A stretch of 64,000 nt of DNA from Lacimicrobium alkaliphilum (GCF_001466725.1 NZ_CP013650.1:3534001-3598000), one strand, 5' to 3'; positions 47,579-57,306 are shown, numbered from the stretch's first letter. Program-made: numbers and translations. The notes: a model not told the origin generated them from the letters alone.

Positions 47579-48511
47579 ATGGCTGAACAACAGCAGGAAT
47601 GTCCAAAATGTCCACCACCCGGGCTGCCGGCCTGGATGGCGACCTTTGCTGATCTGATGTCATTACTGATGTGCTTTTTCGTGCTATTGCTGGCCTTTTC
47701 CGAAATGGATGTTCTTAAGTTCAAACAGATTGCCGGTTCAATGAAGTTTGCCTTCGGTGTACAGAACAAAATTGAAGTCAAAGATATTCCCAAAGGCACC
47801 AGTGTGATAGCGATGGAGTTCCGTCCCGGCAAGCCTGACCCCACTCCGATTGAGAATATCCAGCAACAGACCATTGAGATGACCCAACAAATGCTGGAAT
47901 TTGAAGCCGGTGAGGAAGACTCCGCCGGAGGCCGGCAGAAATTGCGCGGCACTCAGCGAGGCGGAAAATCGCAACAAACGGCACAAGCCACTCCAAGTGC
48001 AGCCGCGTCGCAGTCCGCCAGCGAACAGAGCAGCGAACAAATGAAGAAGATTGCCCAGGAACTAGAGCAGCAGATCATGGACGGCGCAATTGAAATGGAA
48101 TCGCTGGGGCAACAGATAACCATCAGAATAAAAGAGAATGGTGCCTTCTCCGCAGGCTCTGCCTTTTTACAGCCCCAGTTTGTTCCGGTATTACGCAAAG
48201 TCGGCAGACTGTTGGTGGATATCCCTGGCACCATCGAAGTGTCCGGCCACAGCGATGATCAACAGATCTCCAACGAGCTTTACCGTTCCAACTGGGATCT
48301 CTCTGCCCAGAGGGCCGTTGCGGTCGCTGAAGCCATGCGCGGCGCAGAGGGCTTTGACGAGTCGCGCATGTCGGTGGTAGGGATGGCGGACACCCGTCCG
48401 CTTGGAGACAACAACACGGCACAAGGGCGAAGCCAGAACCGACGGGTGGAAATTACCATCAATCAGGGCGAAGCCATGGAGGCAGGGCCGATTTCTATTG
48501 TCGAACCCTGA
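47579..48511 (+). CDS. pomB: Flagellar motor stator protein PomB
   Basis: A 310-residue protein with a single N-terminal membrane helix whose Asp25 (WMATFADLMSLLMCFFVLLL) is the ion-binding residue, a Gln/Ser-rich linker, and a C-terminal OmpA-like peptidoglycan-binding domain (VSGHSDDQ, SAQRAVAVAEAM, GQSQNRRVEI-like end). The N-terminal CPKCPPPGLPAWM matches sodium-type PomB. It lies 5 nt after pomA. Confidence 0.95.
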   Translation: MAEQQQECPKCPPPGLPAWMATFADLMSLLMCFFVLLLAFSEMDVLKFKQIAGSMKFAFGVQNKIEVKDIPKGTSVIAMEFRPGKPDPTPIENIQQQTIEMTQQMLEFEAGEEDSAGGRQKLRGTQRGGKSQQTAQATPSAAASQSASEQSSEQMKKIAQELEQQIMDGAIEMESLGQQITIRIKENGAFSAGSAFLQPQFVPVLRKVGRLLVDIPGTIEVSGHSDDQQISNELYRSNWDLSAQRAVAVAEAMRGAEGFDESRMSVVGMADTRPLGDNNTAQGRSQNRRVEITINQGEAMEAGPISIVEP

Positions 48512-48535
48512 TCGTTAATACCCTATCCACCCTGA

Positions 48536-48564
48536 TTGGGTATCCAGATCAGTTTTGCTATAAT
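48536..48564 (+). promoter_or_regulatory. Predicted sigma70 promoter of thiI
   Basis: TTGGGT at 48536-48541, 17-nt spacer, TATAAT at 48559-48564. The -10 is perfect, the -35 moderate. Transcription would begin about 26 nt before the thiI ATG. Confidence 0.55.
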
Positions 48565-48596
48565 CCGCGCACTTTACTGTCCGGCCCATCATCGAT

Positions 48597-50057
48597 ATGA
48601 AGTTTATTCTCAAACTGCACCCCGAAATCACCATAAAAAGTGATTCGGTCAGGCGGCGCTTTACCCGCATTCTGGAATCCAATATCCGCAATCTTTTTAA
48701 GCCCTATGATTTCAGGATCGCCTTGTGGAATCGCTGGGACAAGCTGATTCTGGAAGCCAAAACCACTGCTCCTGATGAGCTGGCGCAGGTGCTGGACCAG
48801 CTCAAACGCATTCCGGGTATCGAACAATGCCTGCAGGTACAGCAAAGCGACTATCAGGATCTACATGATATCTATCTGCAGGTCAAAGCGGTCTGGGGCG
48901 ATAAGCTCAGTGGTAAACGCTTTGCGGTAAAGGTTCGCCGCCGCGGTAAACACGAATTCACCTCCATGGATGTCGCCCGCTATGTGGGTGGCGGCCTGAA
49001 TCAGCATTGCGACACCGCAGGCGTGGATCTGACCAATCCGCAAGTGCTGATAGAACTGGAAGTAGACAAAGATCAACTGCTAATCATCAATGACAGATTC
49101 AGGTGCCTTGGCGGTATGCCGCTGCCAACCCAGGAAGATGTGGTTTCACTGATTTCCGGAGGCTTCGACTCTGGCGTATCCAGCTATCAGATGATCCGTC
49201 GCGGTGCCCGCACCCATTACTGTTTCTTTAATCTGGGCGGTAGCGAACACGAAATTGCGGTAAAACAGGTGGCCTGCTATTTGTGGCAGCGCTTTGGCGC
49301 CTCCCACAAGGTTAAGTTTATCAGCGTTAACTTTGAGCCCGTGGTGGCGCAAATACTCGAGCGTGTTGATAACGGCCTGATGGGGGTGGTGTTAAAACGC
49401 CTGATGCTGCAGGCAGCCACCATAGTAGCTGACAACCTGGCGGTATCGACACTGGTTACCGGAGAAGCCATGGGGCAGGTGTCCAGTCAGACACTCTCTA
49501 ATCTGGCCGTCATCGACCGGGCAACCGACAAACTGGTACTCAGACCCCTTATCTGTATGGATAAATCTGAAATCATTAGCCTGGCCAGAGACATCGGCAC
49601 CGAGGATCTGAGCAAAAGCATCCCCGAATATTGCGGCGTGATTTCCAATCGCCCCACGGTAAAAGCAGATTTGGAACAAGTCGAGCAGCAACAGGCATTG
49701 ATCGATCAGGGACTGATAGAGAGCGTTGTGCGAGCCGCAGACGTGCTGGATATTCGTCGTATCGTTAAAGAAGCCGATGAGGAAGTCAGGGAAGTGGAAA
49801 CCACTCAGTCTCTGCCTGATGATGCAGTGATACTGGATATTCGCAGCCCTGAAGAAGAAGAGCGATCGCCCCTGCATGTTGAAGACTCAGAGGTTAAACG
49901 GCTGCCCTTCTACCGCCTTTCCAGCCAGTTTGCCGGCCTTGATCAGCAACGACACTACTACCTTTACTGTGACCGTGGCGTCATGAGCAGAATGCAGGCC
50001 TTGCTGCTGCATGAACAAGGCTATACGGATGTTAAGGTCTATCGGCCTAAGGCGTGA
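48597..50057 (+). CDS. thiI: tRNA 4-thiouridine synthase / thiamine sulfurtransferase
   Basis: A 486-residue ThiI with all domains: N-terminal ferredoxin-like and THUMP regions (1-165), the PP-loop adenylation domain (SLISGGFDSGVSSYQM), the EYCGVISNRP cysteine, and a C-terminal rhodanese domain with catalytic Cys458 in YLYCDRGVMSRM. It makes s4U8 in tRNA and the thiazole sulfur of thiamine. The rhodanese extension is the gammaproteobacterial form. Confidence 0.97.
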   Translation: MKFILKLHPEITIKSDSVRRRFTRILESNIRNLFKPYDFRIALWNRWDKLILEAKTTAPDELAQVLDQLKRIPGIEQCLQVQQSDYQDLHDIYLQVKAVWGDKLSGKRFAVKVRRRGKHEFTSMDVARYVGGGLNQHCDTAGVDLTNPQVLIELEVDKDQLLIINDRFRCLGGMPLPTQEDVVSLISGGFDSGVSSYQMIRRGARTHYCFFNLGGSEHEIAVKQVACYLWQRFGASHKVKFISVNFEPVVAQILERVDNGLMGVVLKRLMLQAATIVADNLAVSTLVTGEAMGQVSSQTLSNLAVIDRATDKLVLRPLICMDKSEIISLARDIGTEDLSKSIPEYCGVISNRPTVKADLEQVEQQQALIDQGLIESVVRAADVLDIRRIVKEADEEVREVETTQSLPDDAVILDIRSPEEEERSPLHVEDSEVKRLPFYRLSSQFAGLDQQRHYYLYCDRGVMSRMQALLLHEQGYTDVKVYRPKA

Positions 50058-50162
50058 AGCAGTTCTGGCTCAATTGATATGGCAATTGCCATCGCTCACA
50101 GCGGTCCTGACGCTTTTAGCTTGTCGGGAGTAACCGAATCTAACCTTCAGCTTTGTGTCAGT

Positions 50163-50196
50163 TGCGGAATTTTAATTTGGATCGATCCTTTTTATT
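50163..50196. repeat. Left inverted repeat of the 50.2-51.5 kb cassette
   Basis: Reads TGCGGAATTTTAATTTGG, then ATCGATCCTTTTTATT. Its reverse complement matches the repeat at 51443-51477 at about 31 of 35 positions, counting one gap. A local hairpin (CGATCCT / AGGATCG) at about 50183-50206 overlaps it. Confidence 0.75.
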
Positions 50197-50337
50197 TTTA
50201 GGATCGTGATAGTTACTAAGGCTGTGCACTATGCAAGATCTGCCCACGAGTGACTTTGTTTACCTAATGCACTGTAAACTAGTGCGGTTTCTGGTATAAA
50301 AGATTTCACAAGTAGAAACTTTAGAGCCTGTGCCTAC

Positions 50338-51396
50338 ATGCAAATCAATGAAATTCATGAGTTATCTTTATGGTATCTAGATCAGATTCAAGGGCAGAAA
50401 ATAGATACGTTGCTTCAAGCGTGTATGAATCGGTTAAAGAATAACGCCACTCCCAAAACTGCTTCCATTCCTGCATTTAACAAAGATAAAGATGCCGTAC
50501 TGAGTGCTCTTAATAACGTAGACTACACCCCACTAACTAACAATCAGAGAAAATGTTTACGCCAGTTAAATGTAAGTTCAATCGTGTTGGAAGGGGCAAC
50601 AAAAGAATTCACTTTACTTTTTAACATGCACGTCAATGACACAAATTTTGTAATTTCCACTTTAGACAGATATTTAAAGTCTTTGAAAACGGCGGCACAA
50701 GCATTTTCGCAAGCAAAAACTGCTCTCCCTGTTATTGTTCCTAGCGAGTTTATCAGGCCCTTTGAAGTTCCAGAGGGTAAAGTCTTAACTCGCTTAACTT
50801 TTCATAATGAAGCTTCAATAAATAATCTAGTTGAATTCAATGATTGGGCAAAGCGTTGGCACTTAATTGCTCGTGGATTTTCTATTGCTATAGACCAACC
50901 TGTAGAAGACTTTGAAGTTGTAAATGCTGATAGAGGTTCATTTATTCTGGACTTATTAGCAGGTGCTGCAGCTATGAAGTTAATTTGTGAATCTTTGAAG
51001 GCTTTGACTGATTTAGCAGTCTCTTTAACCGACTTAAAAACTAAGCTTGAAAACGTAAAAGATTGTAAAGAGTTATTCCCCAAAGAAGAGTTTGAAACTT
51101 TATTGGAAACTGCTGAAAGGCGCTTGGAGAAGAAAGAAGATGAAATAGTTGAGAGTGTAGTTAAGACCCTTCAAGAGAAAGGGTTTGTAAAAAATGACAC
51201 TGCGATCAATGATTTATCTAGGGCGATAAAGGAAATACATAAATTCAATTCTTTGGGTGGCTCTATGACTTGTCTAGCAAGCAAAGATGATGAGTTTAGT
51301 GCGGAAACAGTACAACAACTCAATGAATCGTATAAGTTGTTGCAGGATGGTACAGAAATAAGGCTTTTAGAAGATAAGCAAGCGGACGAAGAGTAG
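50338..51396 (+). CDS. Orphan AT-rich gene of unknown function in a repeat-bounded cassette
   Basis: A 352-residue protein I do not recognise. The N-terminal 170 residues are mixed alpha/beta. Residues about 195-225 form a hydrophobic stretch (GSFILDLLAGAAAMKLICES), possibly a membrane-inserting or buried helix. The remainder is Lys/Glu-rich helix with coiled-coil character (LLETAERRLEKKEDEIVES), ending acidic. The codon third positions are AT-rich, unlike the flanking thiI, mutT and secA, which points to recent acquisition. A TATAAA box near 50296 may be its promoter. The gene lies between inverted repeats at 50163-50196 and 51443-51477, so it is probably cargo of a small mobile unit. A defence or toxin role is possible but unsupported by motif. 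Confidence 0.75.
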   Translation: MQINEIHELSLWYLDQIQGQKIDTLLQACMNRLKNNATPKTASIPAFNKDKDAVLSALNNVDYTPLTNNQRKCLRQLNVSSIVLEGATKEFTLLFNMHVNDTNFVISTLDRYLKSLKTAAQAFSQAKTALPVIVPSEFIRPFEVPEGKVLTRLTFHNEASINNLVEFNDWAKRWHLIARGFSIAIDQPVEDFEVVNADRGSFILDLLAGAAAMKLICESLKALTDLAVSLTDLKTKLENVKDCKELFPKEEFETLLETAERRLEKKEDEIVESVVKTLQEKGFVKNDTAINDLSRAIKEIHKFNSLGGSMTCLASKDDEFSAETVQQLNESYKLLQDGTEIRLLEDKQADEE

Positions 51397-51424
51397 TTGA
51401 AAATGAACACAGTCTCTCTTCGAA

Positions 51425-51456
51425 GGAATAAAAAGGGTCGGGAATAAAAAGGGTCG
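51425..51456. repeat. Tandem 16-bp direct repeat
   Basis: GGAATAAAAAGGGTCG occurs twice head to tail, at 51425-51440 and 51441-51456. The second copy overlaps the right inverted repeat of the cassette. Confidence 0.9.
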
Positions 51457-51477
51457 TATCCAAATAATAATTCCGCA
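51443..51477. repeat. Right inverted repeat of the 50.2-51.5 kb cassette
   Basis: Reads AATAAAAAGGGTCGTATCC, then AAATAATAATTCCGCA. It is the imperfect inverse of 50163-50196. The pair encloses a segment of 1.3 kb holding the unknown gene. Confidence 0.75.
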
Positions 51478-51493
51478 CTTTTCACCAGAGCGG

Positions 51494-51586
51494 CCGGGAT
51501 GGTATATCGTAAGCTTTGAGTTTCAGGGACGAAACTAAAGAGCGCCCAGGGAAGGGTTCACAGCGTCTTGCGATATGCCATACCGG
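51494..51586. repeat. Structured repeat A next to mutT
   Basis: Outer arms 51494-51513 and 51567-51586 pair over 20 bp with one mismatch and two G-T (wobble) pairs. An inner hairpin (AGTTTC-aggac-type loop-GAAACT, 51519-51536) is extended by CTTT/AAAG. A conserved segment CAGGGAAGGGTTCACAGCGT precedes the right arm. The same layout with different arm sequence occurs at 52088-52163. Confidence 0.7.
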
Positions 51587-51611
51587 CAGCTGATGACCAA
51601 CTGATATAAAG

Positions 51612-52028
51612 TTACTTTTCCTGACCTCTGCTGCCTGAGTTTATCAGCAGTTTTTCTATAATCGCCTGGTTGGCATCGGGGAAGGGGTAGTCTGGCAATG
51701 CGGTTAACGGCGCCCATTGTCCCTGCTGGCCTTCACGGCCATGAGGCTCTCCCGTAAAGTCCTTAACCAGAAATACCTCGAGACGAACAGCTTTATCACC
51801 ATAGTCGTGCTCTATCTGCATAAAGGGTTCGCTGGCACTAACGGTGATGCCGGTTTCTTCATGCAGCTCACGAGCCAGTGCCTGTTGTGCGGTCTCGCCC
51901 TGCTCACATTTACCGCCGGGGAATTCCCACTTTCCGCCCTGATGCAGGTTCTCGTCTCTCAGGGTAATAAAGACCTTGTCCTTTTGAAGGATAACGCCAA
52001 CGGCGACCCTTACGAGCTTGATTGTCAT
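51612..52028 (-). CDS. mutT: 8-oxo-dGTP diphosphatase, MutT
   Basis: A 138-residue Nudix hydrolase. The Nudix box is GGKCEQGETAQQALARELHE followed by ETGI; WEFPGG precedes it as in MutT. It removes oxidised GTP from the nucleotide pool. I start at ATG 52028 (MTIKLVRVAVGVIL); a TTG two codons upstream is less likely. The position after secA is conserved. Repeats lie on both sides. Confidence 0.95.
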   Translation of the reverse strand: MTIKLVRVAVGVILQKDKVFITLRDENLHQGGKWEFPGGKCEQGETAQQALARELHEETGITVSASEPFMQIEHDYGDKAVRLEVFLVKDFTGEPHGREGQQGQWAPLTALPDYPFPDANQAIIEKLLINSGSRGQEK

Positions 52029-52087
52029 AGTCAAATCCCAAATATAGCCAGGTCAGCCACCCTCTCGCATTACAGCCGCAGCATACT

Positions 52088-52163
52088 CTGCTGTGAAAGT
52101 ATTTGTAGCAGGGATGCTACAACTAATCCTCCGGGGAAGGATGCACGGCGTCTTTCACAGCAG
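52088..52163. repeat. Structured repeat B next to mutT
   Basis: Arms CTGCTGTGAAAG (52088-52099) and CTTTCACAGCAG (52152-52163) pair perfectly. Inside is a hairpin TTGTAGCA-ggga-TGCTACAA (52103-52122), then CCGGGGAAGGATGCACGGCG, which matches the conserved segment of repeat A. The arms differ in sequence from repeat A while pairing is kept. Confidence 0.7.
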
Positions 52164-52215
52164 GATATAATGCGGCTTTACGTATAGGGTCTTAGCAACT
52201 GAACATCCATAAGTA

Positions 52216-52242
52216 AAAATAAAGGCCGGATTTACCGGCCTT
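52216..52242 (-). terminator. Rho-independent terminator of secA
   Basis: On the minus strand AAGGCCGG, loop TAAAT, CCGGCCTT (52242-52222), followed by TATTTTTAC. It lies 18 nt past the secA stop. Confidence 0.85.
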
Positions 52243-52259
52243 ATACGAAATACACTTTG

Positions 52260-54956
52260 TTATGAAAGCTTACCGTGGCATTGCTTGTATTTTTTGCCCG
52301 AGCCACAAGGACAGGGGTCATTACGTCCTACTTTCTGCCCTTCGCGGAATTGCGTCTGTGGCGTACCGGCCTCACCCTGACTATCACCGGGGTGACGTTC
52401 AGTCTGATTTTCCTGGCTCTTACGGCGCTGTTCATCTACGGCTTCCACATCAGACTCGGCTCTGACCTGAACCTTACTCAGTACGCTGATCACCTCGATT
52501 TTCAGATTTTCCAGCATTTCCGTAAACAGCTCAAAGGACTCGCGCTTATATTCCTGCTTGGGATTTTTCTGGGCATAACCGCGAAGGTGAATACCCTGAC
52601 GCAGATGATCCATGGCAGCCAGATGTTCTTTCCAGTGACTGTCCAGGCTCTGCAGCATAATGGCTTTTTCGAACTGGCGCAGTACAGGCGCTCCAACCAT
52701 TTCTTCTTTAGCTTTGTAAGCCTTGGCGATCGACTCCTGAATACGTTCGCGCAACACCTCTTCATAGAGCTTATCGTCTTCATCCAGCCATTGCTGAATG
52801 GGCAGATCGACCAGAAAGTCTGACTTCAGACGCTCTTCCAGCCCTTGCACTTCCCACATTTCAGCCAGTGACTGCGGCGGAATATACTGACTGATCACCG
52901 TGTCCACCACATCATCACGAATCGCTTCTATGGTTTCACTGATATCAGACTCATTCAGCAAGTCGTTGCGCTGCTCGTAGATCACCTTACGCTGATCATT
53001 GGCAACATCATCAAATTCCAGTAATTGCTTACGAATATCGAAGTTACGGGCCTCAACCTTACGCTGAGCGTTTTCGATGGCCTTGGTCACCCAGGGATGT
53101 TCAATGGCTTCGCCCCGCTCCATCCCCAGACGCTTCATCATGTTAGCCATGCGATCGGAGGCAAAGATACGCATCAGCGAGTCTTCCAGTGACAGGTAAA
53201 AGCGGGATGAACCAGGATCACCCTGACGACCAGCACGACCACGCAACTGGTTATCAATACGACGGGATTCATGACGCTCGGTGCCGATAATATGCAGGCC
53301 ACCGGCTTCAATCACTTTATCGTGCTCTTCCCGCCACTCTTTCTCAATACGCTCTACGGTACCGGGTTTGGGATCCTTGATCTTGTCCAGTTCAGCCTGC
53401 CAGTTACCACCAAGCACAATGTCTGTACCACGACCCGCCATGTTAGTCGCGATGGTCACAGCACCTGGCCGCCCGGCCTGAGCAATGATATCGGCTTCCT
53501 GCTCATGGAACTTGGCATTCAGTACCTTGTGAGGAATCTTGCTCTTTTTAAGCACTGTGGAGAGCAGCTCAGAGTTTTCAATAGAAATGGTACCCACCAA
53601 TACCGGACGGCCCTTTTTCACACACTCTTTGATATCGTCAATAATAGCTTCGTACTTTTCTTCAGCCGTCAGGTAAATCAAATCTGCACGATCATCGCGG
53701 ATCATAGGTTTGTTGGTGGGGATAACCACAGTTTCCAGACCGTAGATGGACTGAAATTCAAAGGCCTCGGTATCTGCGGTACCTGTCATTCCCGCCAGTT
53801 TGTCATACAGGCGGAAATAATTCTGGAAGGTAATAGAGGCCAGAGTCTGGTTTTCATGTTGGATCTTGACCCCTTCTTTGGCTTCAACGGCCTGGTGCAG
53901 GCCTTCAGACCAGCGACGGCCTTCCATGGTCCGGCCGGTGTGCTCATCAACAATGATGATCTCACCTTCCTTGACAATGTAATCGACGTCACGCTGAAAC
54001 AGCTTATGCGCCCTTAAAGCCGCGTTGACATGGTGCATCAGCGAGATATTCGCGGCCGCATACAGAGATTCGCCTTCAGGCAACAGGCCATTCTTGTGCA
54101 TGATTTCTTCCACGTGCACCTGGCCGCGCTCAGTCAGATGAATCTGCTTGGCTTTCTCATCGATAGTGAAATCACCGTCACCCTCTTTACCTTCCTCGTC
54201 TTCTTTTTCCTGCAATTGCAGTTCAGGAATAATGGCATTAACCCGTTGATACAATTCAGAGCTGTCATCGGCCTGACCGGAGATGATCAGCGGCGTTCTG
54301 GCCTCATCGATCAGAATAGAGTCAACCTCGTCCACAACTGCATAATGCAGAGGCCGCTGAACCCGGTCATCGGGACTGAACGCCATATTGTCACGCAGAT
54401 AATCGAAGCCGAACTCATTATTGGTGCCGTAAGTAATATCCGCCGCATAAGCGGCTTTCTTCTGCTCATGAGACATACCAGGCACATTACAGCCCACCGT
54501 AAGACCCAGGAATTCAAATAAGGGACGATTCCACTCGGCGTCCCGGCGGGCCAGATAATCGTTGACTGTAATCACATGCACGCCTTTACCTGTAACGCCA
54601 TTAAGATAGGCAGGTAAAGTCGCGGTCAGGGTCTTACCCTCACCGGTCCGCATCTCGGATATTTTGCCATCATGAAGCACCATGCCGCCAACCAGCTGTA
54701 CATCAAAATGACGCATCTTGAACACACGTTTGCTGGCTTCGCGAACCACGGCAAAGGCTTCAGGAAGAATGTCTTCACTGCTTTGCCCCTGACTCAGGCG
54801 TTCTTTAAATTCGGTGGTTTTCTGTTTGAGTTGCTCATCGCTGAGCGCCTCGTATTCAGGCTCCATCTGATTGATGACTTCGACCACTTTACGCAGCTTT
54901 TTAATTGTTCTGTCGTTACGGCTACCAAATATCTTTGTAAAAATGCTCGAAAACAT
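52260..54956 (-). CDS. secA: Protein translocase ATPase SecA
   Basis: An 898-residue preprotein translocase motor, full length. Walker A lies in [18 protein letters not shown], Walker B in [17 protein letters not shown], helicase motifs in [16 protein letters not shown] and [17 protein letters not shown]. The C-terminal tail ends with the SEC-C zinc motif [19 protein letters not shown], which binds SecB and lipids. No SecM-like arrest peptide gene precedes it; an M23 peptidase gene lies there. Confidence 0.98.
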   Translation of the reverse strand: MFSSIFTKIFGSRNDRTIKKLRKVVEVINQMEPEYEALSDEQLKQKTTEFKERLSQGQSSEDILPEAFAVVREASKRVFKMRHFDVQLVGGMVLHDGKISEMRTGEGKTLTATLPAYLNGVTGKGVHVITVNDYLARRDAEWNRPLFEFLGLTVGCNVPGMSHEQKKAAYAADITYGTNNEFGFDYLRDNMAFSPDDRVQRPLHYAVVDEVDSILIDEARTPLIISGQADDSSELYQRVNAIIPELQLQEKEDEEGKEGDGDFTIDEKAKQIHLTERGQVHVEEIMHKNGLLPEGESLYAAANISLMHHVNAALRAHKLFQRDVDYIVKEGEIIIVDEHTGRTMEGRRWSEGLHQAVEAKEGVKIQHENQTLASITFQNYFRLYDKLAGMTGTADTEAFEFQSIYGLETVVIPTNKPMIRDDRADLIYLTAEEKYEAIIDDIKECVKKGRPVLVGTISIENSELLSTVLKKSKIPHKVLNAKFHEQEADIIAQAGRPGAVTIATNMAGRGTDIVLGGNWQAELDKIKDPKPGTVERIEKEWREEHDKVIEAGGLHIIGTERHESRRIDNQLRGRAGRQGDPGSSRFYLSLEDSLMRIFASDRMANMMKRLGMERGEAIEHPWVTKAIENAQRKVEARNFDIRKQLLEFDDVANDQRKVIYEQRNDLLNESDISETIEAIRDDVVDTVISQYIPPQSLAEMWEVQGLEERLKSDFLVDLPIQQWLDEDDKLYEEVLRERIQESIAKAYKAKEEMVGAPVLRQFEKAIMLQSLDSHWKEHLAAMDHLRQGIHLRGYAQKNPKQEYKRESFELFTEMLENLKIEVISVLSKVQVRAESDVEAVDEQRRKSQENQTERHPGDSQGEAGTPQTQFREGQKVGRNDPCPCGSGKKYKQCHGKLS

Positions 54957-55065
54957 GGATTTACGGCTTCCAATTATCTAAATTCAATTATCGATTCTGC
55001 ACTATGGATAGCGTCAAACAACAGTGCAAAACCCCTCATTTTCAGTTAGCCCGCATGCCGAATCT

Positions 55066-55163
55066 GCCTCACGGACGAGACAAACACCAGGAAACGCCCG
55101 GAGCGTTTCAGGACAGCTTTAGCTTCCCCCGCGCAGCGGGTTTGTCTCACGGATGAGACAAAC
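55066..55163. repeat. Duplicated CTCACGGA-GAGACAAACA element between secA and the M23 gene
   Basis: CTCACGGACGAGACAAACA (from about 55069) and CTCACGGATGAGACAAACA (from about 55147) are near-identical direct copies. The second is part of a perfect 9-bp hairpin (TTTGTCTCA-cgga-TGAGACAAA, 55141-55162). Between them are GAAACGC/GCGTTTC and CCCCGC/GCGGG hairpins. Confidence 0.6.
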
Positions 55164-55188
55164 AAAACAATCGGCCTTAAGCCGATTG
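55163..55188 (-). terminator. Terminator of the M23 peptidase gene
   Basis: On the minus strand CAATCGGC (55188-55181), a five-base loop and GCCGATTG (55175-55168) form an 8-bp stem followed by TTTTGTTTG. It lies about 44 nt after the M23 gene stop. Confidence 0.75.
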
Positions 55189-55231
55189 TGCAAATATCAA
55201 ACAGGAGTCAGACTCCGGGGATATCAGGTCA

Positions 55232-56140
55232 TTAACCCTTTCGGTATACGAATGGCAATGGATCGATCTGCTTCCCTTTCTTTATTACCTCGTAATGTAC
55301 ATGGGGTCCTGTTGAGCGCCCGGTGGAGCCCATCACAGCAATGACCTGCCCTTTGGTCACCACATCCCCTACCTGTACCTCGATTTCTTTATTATGGGCA
55401 TAGCGTGTGACAAGGCCATTGCCATGCTCCACTTCCACCAGATTGCCATAACCATAACGCTCACCGGCCCAGGTTACCAGCCCGGCACCGGTGACAACCA
55501 CCGCATCTCCCTCACTGCCAGCAAAATCCACCCCTTTATGCATGGCCGGCATGCCTGAGAAGGGATCTTTCCTGACTCCATAATAGGAGGACAGCCAGCC
55601 AGATTGTATAGGGCGGCCAGCAATCGCGCTCTGCTCTTCTATATGGTGATGCCGTAATACAGATTCAAGCACCTGCAATTGCTTAGTTTTATTGTCCAGT
55701 TGCGCCAGCATCTCATCCATACGACGAATAAGGTTATCAGCAGAGGCCAAATCCAGATCGGCCACTTCATGGGTAGGGCCACCGGTTGCGGGCAGATCGG
55801 AAAAGTTGAATTCCTGTGCGTTAAGGCTGGATTCCGCCACCAGCTTTTCACCCAGAGCATTGAGTCTGAGCAGCTGGCCCTGCATTTCACCCATTTTGAC
55901 CAGCATACCGGTCAATTGTTGTTCAGTGGTTTGCTTCAGTTGTTCCACTTCCTGTTTTTGCTGTTGCAGGCCAGTCTGAGTGTAAACAACCCGCTCGGCA
56001 CCGTCAGACAGGGGATCGGTTGTTCTGGCTGCAATAAAGGTCAGTGCCAGCGTCACCACCAGAGCGGCAAGCATTTGCCGACGACTTAAGCTGAAGCGAA
56101 AGCGTGTTTTATTCGTTCTGATTACCAGCGTTAAACTCAT
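55232..56140 (-). CDS. M23 family metallopeptidase (LytM domain), membrane-anchored
   Basis: A 302-residue protein: cytoplasmic basic start, one membrane helix (RQMLAALVVTLALTFIAA, about 22-40), a periplasmic coiled coil (about 55-175, QQQKQEVEQLKQTTEQQL) and a C-terminal LytM domain. The Zn site is intact: MHKGVDFAG (His, Asp) and GPHVHYEV (His-x-His). It should cleave peptidoglycan cross-links or assist division. It lies between lpxC and secA, the place of secM in E. coli. Confidence 0.92.
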   Translation of the reverse strand: MSLTLVIRTNKTRFRFSLSRRQMLAALVVTLALTFIAARTTDPLSDGAERVVYTQTGLQQQKQEVEQLKQTTEQQLTGMLVKMGEMQGQLLRLNALGEKLVAESSLNAQEFNFSDLPATGGPTHEVADLDLASADNLIRRMDEMLAQLDNKTKQLQVLESVLRHHHIEEQSAIAGRPIQSGWLSSYYGVRKDPFSGMPAMHKGVDFAGSEGDAVVVTGAGLVTWAGERYGYGNLVEVEHGNGLVTRYAHNKEIEVQVGDVVTKGQVIAVMGSTGRSTGPHVHYEVIKKGKQIDPLPFVYRKG

Positions 56141-56391
56141 TGCTACCCTTGATGTTACGCCCCAACAGCGCCGGAAATTACTTATCGCCCGTCATTCCGG
56201 GCCGTTCACATTGTTTTGATTCTAAACTGTGTTGATCCTAAAAAAAAGTTTGTCTGCAGTTTGAGTTCATAACCTTGTGCCTGGATCTATACGACCCGCT
56301 CTGTGGCTACTCTCTGTGCAATAACGTAACGCATATAATGTGCCAGAAACAATAATGCCGCTGTAAGCGGCATTATGAATCAGGATATGGG

Positions 56392-57306
56392 TTATCCGGC
56401 CATCACCGGTGAGCCAAACTGAATCGGCAGTTTGTCTTCAGACTCATAGCTGACATATTCCCAGCAATCCCGCTGAGCCAACAATTGATTGAGCAGTTTG
56501 TTATTCAGACCATGGCCTGACTTGTATGCACAGAGTTCGCCGATAATAGCGTGACCACCAAGATACAGATCACCGATGGCATCAAGGATCTTATGCTTGA
56601 GAAACTCATCTTCGTAGCGCAGACCTTCCTGATTTAAGACTCGGTAATCGTCCAGAGCTACAGCATTTTCCATGCTGCCGCCTAAGGCCAGATCATGGGC
56701 GTGCATATATTCCAGATCTTTCATAAAGCCAAAGGTACGGGCCCGGCTGACTTCATCAATATAGGAGGAGGTGTCAAAATCCATCACCATGTGCTGGCGG
56801 GTCTGGCTGATCACCGGATGTTCGAAGTCAATTCTGAAATCCACCCTGAAACCATTATGAGGCCTGAGTTCGGCCCACTTTTCACCGTCTTCTACGCGCA
56901 CGGTTCTGGTTACCCGGATAAACTTCTTGGCAACGTTTTGCTCTTCAATCCCGGCAGACTGCAACAAAAAAACAAAAGGACTGGCGCTGCCATCCATGAT
57001 AGGCAACTCATTAGCGTCCACTTCGACGATAATGTTATCCACGCCCATACCGGCAAGGGCCGAGGACAAATGCTCTACCGTGGAAATACTGGTACCGTCA
57101 TCATTACTAAGGCAAGTGCACAACATCGTATCCCCTACCGCATCGGCACGGGCTGGTATATCCACAAAAGGCTCCAGGTCAACGCGACGGAACACGATTC
57201 CTGTGTTCGCCGGCGCGGGTCGGAGAGTCATGGTGACCTTGTCACCTTTATGCAGACCTATTCCTGTGACCTGTACAGATTGTTTCAGAGTACGTTGTTT
57301 GATCAT
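56392..57306 (-). CDS. lpxC: UDP-3-O-acyl-N-acetylglucosamine deacetylase
   Basis: A 304-residue Zn deacetylase, committed step of lipid A synthesis. [24 protein letters not shown] is the standard start, so I use the ATG at 57306 rather than the TTG five codons earlier. Zn ligands are in [12 protein letters not shown] (His) and [19 protein letters not shown] (His and Asp). It follows ftsZ after 163 nt, the conserved order. Confidence 0.97.
   Translation of the reverse strand: MIKQRTLKQSVQVTGIGLHKGDKVTMTLRPAPANTGIVFRRVDLEPFVDIPARADAVGDTMLCTCLSNDDGTSISTVEHLSSALAGMGVDNIIVEVDANELPIMDGSASPFVFLLQSAGIEEQNVAKKFIRVTRTVRVEDGEKWAELRPHNGFRVDFRIDFEHPVISQTRQHMVMDFDTSSYIDEVSRARTFGFMKDLEYMHAHDLALGGSMENAVALDDYRVLNQEGLRYEDEFLKHKILDAIGDLYLGGHAIIGELCAYKSGHGLNNKLLNQLLAQRDCWEYVSYESEDKLPIQFGSPVMAG

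Noticed and set aside
53271..54017. 248-codon plus-strand frame opposite secA
   Set aside because: Antisense frame of a conserved gene.
54957..55231. secM-like arrest peptide gene upstream of secA
   Set aside because: No frame with a signal peptide and an arrest motif; the region is made of hairpins.
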